Shown: positions 57,077-64,000 of the stretch, piece after piece
Layout: each line of letters starts with the position of its first letter
Position numbering within the stretch: position 1 is the stretch's first letter
NCBI RefSeq assembly: GCF_016403105.1
Contig: NZ_CP046155.1
Span: 2,447,906 to 2,511,905 of the forward strand
Source of the DNA: Leptolyngbya sp. BL0902
GTDB lineage: Bacteria > Cyanobacteriota > Cyanobacteriia > Phormidesmidales > Phormidesmidaceae
Reading direction: 5' to 3'
Length of the DNA stretch: 64,000 bases
Position numbers and translations under genes: made by a program
Notes under the pieces: generated by a model
Database searches by the model: none
What the model saw: only the letters and a program-made list of their open reading frames with translations
What the model was told of the DNA's origin: nothing

Positions 57077-59017
57077 TTATTCCGCCGTTTGCTGAAGGTA
57101 GAGCGCTAGGGCATCGGCAACCACTTGGCCCATGGATCGGCCCTCCTTATCCGCCGTGGCCTGGAGGGTGAGGAAGAAGTCGTGGGACACGCTCAGGCGG
57201 TGGCGACCTTCCTTGGTGTGGCTGGGGGTATAGCGCAGGGGATCGTAGGCGTCGGCGAACTGGCGCAGGGCTTCAAACCCCACCCGGTCGCAGAAATCCC
57301 CAAAGCTTTCGCCCTTTTTGCGGCCATCGCGGAAGAACACAAACAGCGGCTCTAGGGTGGTCTCTAGGTCATTATCGTGCAGCCGTTCCATGTAGGGACG
57401 GGCCAGCCGAGTTTGGTCAGGCGATCCGCCCAGCCAGAGCTGGTAGGATTCTGGCGCACTGCCCACAAAACCCAGTTCCGCCATGTAGGGACGGGCACAG
57501 CCGTTGGGGCATCCGGTCATCCGCACCACAAAGTGCTCGTCGGGGAGGCCCACCTTGGTCAACAGGGCGCGAATCCGGCCCAGGTTCGTGGGCATAATCC
57601 GCTCGGATTCCGTAATCGCCAAACCGCAGAGGGGCAGGGCGGGGCAGGCCATGGCGTAGCGCACCAGGGGATCCAGATCGGTTTCTTTTTGAATGCCGCA
57701 GCGGGTGAGGATGGCCTGGACGGCGTCCTTATCTTCGGGTTTGATGTCGTAGAACAGAACGCTTTGGTTGGGCGTTACCAACATGGGCAGGTTGAATTTC
57801 TGCACAATCTCCCGCAGGGCGGTTTTGAGCTGAAGGCCGTCACGGTCGAGGATGCGGCCATTTTCGATGGGCACGCCCACAAACCAGTTACCGTCGCCCT
57901 GTTCGTACCAGCCCAGGTAATCGTAGAACGTCCACTTGGGCAGCTTTTTGAAGGGCTTGAGGGGCTTACCCAGGTAGGTTTCCACCTGCTGCCGGAAGCG
58001 CTCCACCCCCCAATCGTGGATCAGGTACTTCATGCGGGAATGGCGACGGTTGACGCGGTCGCCGTAATCCCGCTGGGTGGCCACGATGGCCTTCATCAGG
58101 TCGAACACGTCGTCCTTATCCACATAGCCAATTTCGTCGGCCACCCGGGCAAAGGTTTCTTCCTTATTGTGGGTGCGGCCCAGACCACCGCCAGCCAGGA
58201 CGTTAAAGCCCTTCAGCTTGCCCGCCTTGTCGGTGATTACCACCAGGGTGACATCGTGGGTGTAGGCATCGATGGAGTTGTCCCCCGGCACCGTCACCGC
58301 GCACTTAAACTTGCGGGGCATGTAGTGGGTGCCGTAGATCGGCTCTGGGCTGTCGGGGAAGAGGGTGTTGTTGACGTTGCGCTGGCGGGCTTCCACCACC
58401 TCCGGGTGCTCCTCGGAACTGAGGAACTTCTCCCCATCCAGCCAAATTTCGTAGTAGGCCTCGGTTTGGGGCCGCAGCAGGTCGGCGATGTGGTTGGCGT
58501 AGTCTTGGGCAATCTGGTACTCAGGCCGATTCTTGAAAGGGGCCGGAGGAGCCATCACGTTCCGGTTCAGGTCGCCGCAGGCCCCTAGGGTCGAGCCAAG
58601 GTTTTTCACAATCGCCGCGATGGTGGCCTTCAGATTCTTTTTCAGCACCCCATGGAGCTGAATGCCCTGGCGCGTGGTGGCCCGCAGGGTGTGGTTCCCA
58701 TACTCGTCGGAGAGTCGATCCAGCGTCAGGTATAGCTCCGGCGCAATATACCCCCCCGGATTGCGGGTGCGGAGCATCATCTGATAATCCTTCTCCTGGC
58801 CCTTGGTGCGGGTGTCGCGGTTGTCCTGCTGGTAGGAACCGTGGAATTTCAGGATCTGGATCGCTGATTCCGAGAAAAAGCTGGTATCCGTCAACAGTTC
58901 GCTGGCCAGGGGCTCGCGCAGGAAGTTGCTGTTTTCCTTGATGTCTTCAACCTTGGAGCGCTTGGCCGAAGCGGGGTTGGGGCCGGATTGGGCGGGTTTG
59001 AGAGGAGTCTGAACCAT
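57077..59017 (-). CDS. sir: Ferredoxin-sulfite reductase with C-terminal RHH-like extension
   Basis: 646 residues. It reduces sulfite to sulfide with six electrons from ferredoxin, using siroheme and a 4Fe-4S cluster. The cluster cysteines are in C-P-A-L-P-L-C and G-C-P-N-G-C, and R-T-R-N-P-G-G-Y and R-A-T-T-R-Q-G-I line the active site. Residues about 606-646 (R-L-S-V-S-H-D-F-F, then [12 protein letters not shown]) have the strand-helix-helix pattern of ribbon-helix-helix DNA-binding proteins, beyond the usual end of the enzyme. I use the ATG giving M-V-Q-T-P; 19 more codons are open upstream but unsupported. Confidence 0.93.
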   Translation of the reverse strand: MVQTPLKPAQSGPNPASAKRSKVEDIKENSNFLREPLASELLTDTSFFSESAIQILKFHGSYQQDNRDTRTKGQEKDYQMMLRTRNPGGYIAPELYLTLDRLSDEYGNHTLRATTRQGIQLHGVLKKNLKATIAAIVKNLGSTLGACGDLNRNVMAPPAPFKNRPEYQIAQDYANHIADLLRPQTEAYYEIWLDGEKFLSSEEHPEVVEARQRNVNNTLFPDSPEPIYGTHYMPRKFKCAVTVPGDNSIDAYTHDVTLVVITDKAGKLKGFNVLAGGGLGRTHNKEETFARVADEIGYVDKDDVFDLMKAIVATQRDYGDRVNRRHSRMKYLIHDWGVERFRQQVETYLGKPLKPFKKLPKWTFYDYLGWYEQGDGNWFVGVPIENGRILDRDGLQLKTALREIVQKFNLPMLVTPNQSVLFYDIKPEDKDAVQAILTRCGIQKETDLDPLVRYAMACPALPLCGLAITESERIMPTNLGRIRALLTKVGLPDEHFVVRMTGCPNGCARPYMAELGFVGSAPESYQLWLGGSPDQTRLARPYMERLHDNDLETTLEPLFVFFRDGRKKGESFGDFCDRVGFEALRQFADAYDPLRYTPSHTKEGRHRLSVSHDFFLTLQATADKEGRSMGQVVADALALYLQQTAE

Positions 59018-59244
59018 GGCAGCAGCAGGTGAACCGTTAAAGAGAAGGCGTCGGGGTAAGGAGCATCCACCCATGGACAGGCCCGTTGACCAAGAAACCT
59101 ATACCCCGGTAAGTCGGTCGGGATTGGGGTGAATTCTTTCGTATGGTAACACTGGATCCACCCAATCCGATCCCTGTCCCACATAAATTCACGGTACACC
59201 GTTCAGGACAGGGCCGGGGATGGGGTGGGGCGGCAGGTTCTCGG

Positions 59245-61452
59245 TTAGGGGGCGGTGGGCAACTGGTTCAGGCGGTGGGTGATGGCTTCGGCGGGGAGAG
59301 GACGGGCAAAGTAGTATCCCTGACCAACAGGGCAGCCCATGTGAAGGAGCTGCTGGCGCTGGTAGTCGGTTTCTACGCCTTCGGCTACGACCTGCATTCC
59401 CATGCCCTGGGCCAGGTTGAGGATGGCGCGAATGATGCCTAGGGCTTCGGGTTGGGGCGCATCGGGCTGCATTTTGCCGACAAAGGACTGATCAATTTTC
59501 AGAACATCTACCGGAAAGCGGTGCAGGTAGCTGAGGGAGGAGTAGCCTGTGCCAAAGTCGTCGAGGCTGATTTGGATTTGCCGTTGGCGGAGGCTGGCTA
59601 GCACTTGGGCGGTGTGGGCGGTGTCGTCGATGAGGGCGCGTTCGGTAATTTCGAGGTGTAGGAGGGCAGGGTCGAGGGAGGTTCCGGCCAGCACTTGGTC
59701 GAGGGTGTCGAGAAAGTCGGCCCGCTGGAGCTGCTGGCTGGCCACGTTCACGCTAGCGTAGAGGGCGCGGTCGGGAAACTGGCGATGCCAGCGCTGCAAC
59801 TGGTGACAGGTGGCCCACAGCATCCATTCGCCCACGGCCTGGATGAGTCCAGCCTCCTCGGCGATGGGGATAAATATCTGGGGGCTAATCATGCCTCGTT
59901 CGGGGTGGGGCCAGCGGGCTAGGGCTTCTACCCCCAGCCATCGTCCGGTAGCTAAGTCTACCTGGGGCTGGTAATACACCTGAAGCTGATCGGTTTCAAT
60001 GGCCTGCCGCAGGTCATGCTCTAGGGTGAGGCGATGCAGCATTTCCTGGTGCATTTCTGGGTCAAAGACCTCGTAGCAGGCACGACCTCGGCTTTTGGCC
60101 CGGTACATGGCGGTGTCGGCATCGCGCAAAATTTCGCTGCCGCTGCGGTAATAGCCTGCTGACCAAACAATGCCAATGCTGGCACTGATGACCACCGACT
60201 GATCTTCGAGGGAGATGGGATGGGCTAAGCCAGTTTGGATGGCGGTGGCCATATCAATAGCGCTAGTGATGTCGTCGAGGTCGGGCAGCAGCAGGGCAAA
60301 TTCATCGCCGCCCCAGCGGGCTAGGGTGTCAAAGGGGCGCAGGTATTGGCTCAGGGTGTTTACCACAGAGCGCAGGAGGTGATCTCCGGCACCGTGGCCC
60401 AGGCTATCGTTGATGAGCTTGAAGCGATCAATGTCGATAAACAGCACCGCAAAGGATCGGGGCGCTTTGCCCTGGTGCAGGGCGTAGTCTACCCGCTCCA
60501 TAAACAGGGTGCGATTCGGCAGTTGGGTGAGGTCATCGTAGAGGGCTTGGTGCCGCAGTTGGGCCTCCACCCGCACTCGCTCCGTCACGTCCCGCGAGAC
60601 CGTTTGTACCTGCACCAGGCGACCCCGTTCGTTGAGGATGGGCTTGGCCAGGGTTTCGAGCCAGAGGTCGTCGCCGGAGGCCCGCACGGCCCGGTAGACG
60701 ATCTGGGCCATGGTTTGGGGGGGGCGCAACGCCTCAATCTGCAACCGCACCCGCTCCCGGTCGTCGGGATGGACTAGGTCATAGAACACTTGGCCCAGCA
60801 GTTGGTCGGCGGTATGACCCAACAGCCCCAAACAGGAAGGACTAACGTAGATAAAGCGCCCCTGACGGTCGTGGAGACCCACCAAATCGCTGATGTTGTC
60901 CGCCACTAGGCGATAGCGCAGCTCCGAGTCTCGCAGGTCTTTCTCAATGCGCTTGCGTTCCTCCACCTCCTGGCTGAGGATGCGGTTAGCCTCCGCTAAT
61001 TCGGCGGTACGTGCCTGCACCTGCTGCTCTAGGGTTTGATTCATCTGCCGAATGGTGCGCTGGGCCGATTGAAGCGCCAACTGATTTTTGACCCGCACCA
61101 GCACCTCATCTAGCTGGAAGGGCTTGGTAATGTAGTCTACGCCCCCGACCCCAAAGGCTTGTACCTTGTCGATGGAATCTCCTAGGGCGCTGAGGAAAAT
61201 CACAGGCACCTCCTGGGTAGTGGGGTGGGCCTTCAGTTGCCGACAGACCTCGTAGCCATCCAGCCCCGGCATCCGAATATCCAGCAATACCAGGTCTGGG
61301 GGCTCGGCCTGGGCTGCCCGCAGGGCCATCGCACCATTTACCACCCCGCGCACGTCATAGCCTTGGTTGGCCAGCGCCGCAGACAGCACTCGCAAGTTCT
61401 CTGTGGTGTCATCCACAATCAGGATGATCGGATTCTCTTCCGGCTGCGTCAC
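59245..61452 (-). CDS. Response regulator with PAS, GGDEF and EAL domains
   Basis: 735 residues, GTG start. Receiver domain (about 9-125) with phospho-acceptor Asp58 in L-L-D-I-R-M-P and T-K-P. A coiled coil and PAS domain (about 175-295) follow. GGDEF (about 305-465) has intact G-G-D-E-F at 381-385 and the inhibitory R-P-F-D at 372-375. EAL (about 475-728) has E509-A-L, N-V-A-S-Q, E-I-T-E, D-D-F-G-T-G and V-A-E-G-V-E-T, all catalytic groups. It could both make and break cyclic di-GMP. Its first 44 bases lie inside the end of the upstream kinase gene, so it is almost surely that kinase's output. Confidence 0.93.
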   Translation of the reverse strand: MTQPEENPIILIVDDTTENLRVLSAALANQGYDVRGVVNGAMALRAAQAEPPDLVLLDIRMPGLDGYEVCRQLKAHPTTQEVPVIFLSALGDSIDKVQAFGVGGVDYITKPFQLDEVLVRVKNQLALQSAQRTIRQMNQTLEQQVQARTAELAEANRILSQEVEERKRIEKDLRDSELRYRLVADNISDLVGLHDRQGRFIYVSPSCLGLLGHTADQLLGQVFYDLVHPDDRERVRLQIEALRPPQTMAQIVYRAVRASGDDLWLETLAKPILNERGRLVQVQTVSRDVTERVRVEAQLRHQALYDDLTQLPNRTLFMERVDYALHQGKAPRSFAVLFIDIDRFKLINDSLGHGAGDHLLRSVVNTLSQYLRPFDTLARWGGDEFALLLPDLDDITSAIDMATAIQTGLAHPISLEDQSVVISASIGIVWSAGYYRSGSEILRDADTAMYRAKSRGRACYEVFDPEMHQEMLHRLTLEHDLRQAIETDQLQVYYQPQVDLATGRWLGVEALARWPHPERGMISPQIFIPIAEEAGLIQAVGEWMLWATCHQLQRWHRQFPDRALYASVNVASQQLQRADFLDTLDQVLAGTSLDPALLHLEITERALIDDTAHTAQVLASLRQRQIQISLDDFGTGYSSLSYLHRFPVDVLKIDQSFVGKMQPDAPQPEALGIIRAILNLAQGMGMQVVAEGVETDYQRQQLLHMGCPVGQGYYFARPLPAEAITHRLNQLPTAP

Positions 61453-63745
61453 GCCCTTGCTCTACCCATTCGACAATTTTGTCACAACGAAAATCTTCTA
61501 CCCAGCGGCGTAGGGTCAGAGCCAAGGGCTGACGGTCGTGGGGCAACGCCTCCAGCAAGGCATAGAGGGCTTGGCTATTGGCTACCATTGCGGCTTTGTA
61601 CAACTCCGCTACCCAGTCGGCGGGCAGACCCGTGCAGTCTAGGTTGGGGGATCCTGGAAGCAGCGAAGCTGAAGGGCCGGGATCCGTAGAGGGCGTTGGA
61701 TCGGCATAGAGATAGCGTACCCCAAGATGTTGTTGGATAGCCTCCAGCAGGTCGTTCTCCCGCAGGGGCTTGCGGAGGAAGCGGTCGCAGCCGCTGGCCA
61801 AGGCCACGGATTCCTCTTCGTCAAAGGCACTGGCACTGAGGGCGAAGATCACAGGCTGGGCCTCCCCTGCCATGGATCGAATGGTCTGGCTGGCTTGGTA
61901 GCCGTCCATGCGGGGCATTCGCAGATCCATCACAACCAGGTCGGGCCGCCATTGCTGCCACTGGGCCACGGCCTCCTGGCCATCCCCTGCCCCCTTCACC
62001 ACAAAGCCGAGGCTGCCCAGCAGCACCATCATCAATCGCTGGTTGGTTTCATTGTCATCGGCAATCAGCACACGCGGCACGGGTTGATCGGGGGCGAGGG
62101 CCACCACCTGATCCACCAGGGTACGGGGCTTGAGTTCCACTTGGTTGACCGCGACCACGGGCAGATCGAGGTAGAAGGTGCTGCCCTGGGGGCCAGATTC
62201 GGCCAGGGTAAGATCGCCCCCTAACAGGTGGGCAAAGCGACGACTGAGGGCCAGCCCCAGCCCTGTACCATCCTGGCGGGTGCGGCCTGTATCGGTTTGG
62301 GAGAAAGGCTGAAACAGGCCTGGAATCTGATCGGCGGCAATACCGGGGCCGCTATCGGTGACGCAAAAGCGCAGCAGTGGCGGACAGGCCGTGGCATCGG
62401 CCCAGGTGACGACGAGGGAGACGGTGCCCGCCGGGGTAAATTTTAGGGCGTTATCCAGCAGATTCAGCAAAATTTGCTGGAGCTTGCCAGAATCACTGCG
62501 CAGGTAGGGGGGTAAGCCATCCTCGATCTGAAAGGTAAGCCTGATGCCCTGGGCGTTGGCGCGGGGCAGCAGCATGTCGATCAACTGCTGCACCAGGTCT
62601 GGCAGGCTGAAGGCGCTGGTAATCAGACTCATTTGGCCCGCCTCAATTTTGGCCAGACTGAGGATGTCGTTGATCAGGCTGAGGAGGTATTCGCCGCTGT
62701 GGGCAATGGTAGATAGGTGATCTTGGGTATCGTTGGGCAAGCGGCGGTCGCGGCGCAGGAGTTGGGCATAGCCCAGAATGGCGTTCAGCGGCGTCCGCAG
62801 TTCGTGGCTCATGTGGGCGAGGAAGTCGCTCTTGGCCCGGTTCGCCCGCTCCGCCGAGTCCTTCGCCTGCTGGGCCTGATCCAGCAGGGTAATTTGGTAG
62901 AGGGCCAACCCCAAATGGTGGGCCACCTGGGTCATGAGGGCGATGTCGTCAGGCAGCCAGCGACGCGGGCCAGCATTTTGGTAGACGCTCAGCAATCCCC
63001 ACAGCCGCTCCTGCTGAAAAATCGGCACAATGGCGTAGGCCCGCACCTGGAACTGTTCCAAAATGTCGATGTGGCAAGGGGTATGGCCACTCAGGTAAAT
63101 GTCGTCAACGGCGAAGGTTTCCCGGTTTTGGTAGCGTCCCCCCTGGTGTTCTTGCAGATAGGTATCGGCCCACACCGTGCGCCGTCCCTCTCCCACTAGC
63201 GACAGCCACCCCGCCGCCACCGACTCGGCCACGAAATGACCACTCCAGTCCTCCTCAAAGCGGTACACCGACGCCCGGTCGCAGTTCAATAGGTGCTGGA
63301 GTTCCTGGGTAGCAATGGTGAAGATATCTTGCAGGTCAAAGCTTTGGCGTAGCCGATCTACCAACCGCCCTAGGGCTTTCTCCCGTTCAATTTGGTGCTG
63401 AAGCCTCAGCTCTGCCCGTTTATAGCGGGTGATGTCGCGCCCCACCGCCTGGATTTCTGCCAGTTGGCCCTGATGGTCAAACTGGCCGTGGTTGTACCAC
63501 TGCTGCCAAAGCACATCGCCGCTGGGGGTTTGAATACGGGTTTCGTGGTTGAGGGAAGCATGATCCGCTGTAATCGTCATGACATTGAGGTCTGGCCAGC
63601 CGTCTAGGCTTTGGCTCAGATGGGGCGGATCGGCCAAGGACTCGGGGTTGGCGGGGTCGCAGCCAAAGTATTGACCATAGGCCGCGTTGACATAAACCAC
63701 CGTGCCATCCGCCCGAAACCGACAGACCAATTCGGACTGGCTCAT
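61409..63745 (-). CDS. Hybrid histidine kinase with CBCR-like GAF: PAS, GAF, HisKA, HATPase, REC
   Basis: 778 residues from the ATG; a TTG 23 codons earlier is in frame but GGAG lies before the ATG. PAS (about 3-105), then a GAF domain (about 125-285) with W192-A-D194-T, G-G-R-Y, C224-H225 and L-W-G-L-L. That signature matches red/green cyanobacteriochromes; the DXCF cysteine is absent. HisKA has His314 ([10 protein letters not shown]), then an ATPase domain, a receiver (V-V-M-D-L-R-M-P), and a C-terminal helical region that may be an Hpt-like remnant. Chromophore binding is inferred. It overlaps the GGDEF-EAL regulator gene by 44 bases. Confidence 0.9.
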   Translation of the reverse strand: MSQSELVCRFRADGTVVYVNAAYGQYFGCDPANPESLADPPHLSQSLDGWPDLNVMTITADHASLNHETRIQTPSGDVLWQQWYNHGQFDHQGQLAEIQAVGRDITRYKRAELRLQHQIEREKALGRLVDRLRQSFDLQDIFTIATQELQHLLNCDRASVYRFEEDWSGHFVAESVAAGWLSLVGEGRRTVWADTYLQEHQGGRYQNRETFAVDDIYLSGHTPCHIDILEQFQVRAYAIVPIFQQERLWGLLSVYQNAGPRRWLPDDIALMTQVAHHLGLALYQITLLDQAQQAKDSAERANRAKSDFLAHMSHELRTPLNAILGYAQLLRRDRRLPNDTQDHLSTIAHSGEYLLSLINDILSLAKIEAGQMSLITSAFSLPDLVQQLIDMLLPRANAQGIRLTFQIEDGLPPYLRSDSGKLQQILLNLLDNALKFTPAGTVSLVVTWADATACPPLLRFCVTDSGPGIAADQIPGLFQPFSQTDTGRTRQDGTGLGLALSRRFAHLLGGDLTLAESGPQGSTFYLDLPVVAVNQVELKPRTLVDQVVALAPDQPVPRVLIADDNETNQRLMMVLLGSLGFVVKGAGDGQEAVAQWQQWRPDLVVMDLRMPRMDGYQASQTIRSMAGEAQPVIFALSASAFDEEESVALASGCDRFLRKPLRENDLLEAIQQHLGVRYLYADPTPSTDPGPSASLLPGSPNLDCTGLPADWVAELYKAAMVANSQALYALLEALPHDRQPLALTLRRWVEDFRCDKIVEWVEQGRDAAGRESDHPDCG

Positions 63746-63906
63746 CTGTCGTTGCTCTCCACCATGAGGATTAGGGTTCTGTATGTAATCTAGATTACCT
63801 AAGTTAGCCCCCAACCTAACGAGACTCTCCCCTGCATGACCACTAACCCCAGGCTGTCTTCATCACCCAGTTAATCTTGGCCCTGGGGTCAATTTTGACC
63901 ACCGTT

Positions 63907-64000
63907 TCACCGATCAAAATTGGCGATGGCGCGAGCCGCACCAATGCTTTGATCGCCAGGGCCAAAGGTCAGCTCCAGCGCCTGTTGATCGGCAAAAGCA
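63907..64000 (-). CDS. 3' end of an unknown gene (partial)
   Basis: A frame enters from the window end and stops at TGA (63907-63909), coding about 30 residues that include A-L-E-L-T-F-G-P-G-D-Q-S and end I-A-N-F-D-R. Codon choice matches the neighbours. Too short to assign. Confidence 0.45.
   Translation of the reverse strand, partial: AFADQQALELTFGPGDQSIGAARAIANFDR

Noticed and set aside
57377-58588. A 403-codon open frame opposite sulfite reductase
   Set aside because: It is an antisense shadow of a high-GC gene, low-complexity His/Gly/Val-rich, with no ribosome site or motif.

Overview
The window comes from a cyanobacterial chromosome. The evidence is an NblS/Hik33-type histidine kinase, the acpP-fabF-transketolase run, ferredoxin-sulfite reductase, a FutB-type iron permease, DUF502 beside nusB, an ABA4-like protein, DUF4168, and two GAF domains with cyanobacteriochrome (CBCR) chromophore-cysteine motifs. 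Base composition is roughly 60% GC by eye and I found no copy of the HIP1 octamer, which would suit a high-GC filamentous genus of the Leptolyngbya/Phormidium type. That taxonomic placement is inference.

Layout. 1-7.0 kb: end of a peptidase-like gene, a small Ala/Pro-linker protein, then tex, tkt, fabF and acpP on the minus strand. 7.0-13.8 kb: an iron-sulfur PD-(D/E)XK nuclease, a class I glutamine amidotransferase, a 1212-residue light-sensor-like diguanylate cyclase, a broken potassium-channel remnant and a SIMPL-domain protein. 13.8-20.6 kb: a CIRCE-controlled groEL, corA, an ABC ATPase, a 32-bp tandem repeat, a cation diffusion facilitator and ndk. 20.7-26.3 kb: an Orn/Lys/Arg-type decarboxylase, an ABA4-like protein, a second (His-rich) cation facilitator and nblS. 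26.3-28.8 kb: accessory sequence with a decayed IS5-family element. 28.8-41.5 kb: a peptide-binding lipoprotein, DUF4168, two unknown genes, an aldose-1-epimerase-like enzyme, a sensor kinase, lepA and cyanobacterial unknowns. 41.7-48.0 kb: recQ, the rpmG-rpsR-rnr run and divergent serS. 48.2-57 kb: an exported flavoprotein, futB, a SulP permease, nusB-DUF502 and rplU-rpmA. 57-64 kb: sir with a DNA-binding-like tail, then an overlapping pair made of a CBCR hybrid kinase and a REC-PAS-GGDEF-EAL response regulator.

The most interesting theme is light and cyclic-di-GMP. The diguanylate cyclase at 9.0-12.7 kb starts with a GAF domain carrying both a DXCF cysteine and the canonical Cys-His, 28 residues apart, as in blue/green dual-cysteine CBCRs. 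The kinase at 61.4-63.7 kb carries a GAF domain with the single-cysteine signature of red/green CBCRs and overlaps by 44 bases a response regulator with apparently intact GGDEF and EAL domains. Together these may be two colour inputs to one second messenger. A second unusual point is the ribbon-helix-helix-like tail on the assimilatory sulfite reductase.

I saw no tRNA, rRNA, CRISPR array or prophage. Most genes are housekeeping genes with consistent base composition. The clearest disturbed places are the IS remnant, the truncated channel gene, the tandem repeat and the AT-rich stretch at 41.1-41.7 kb.
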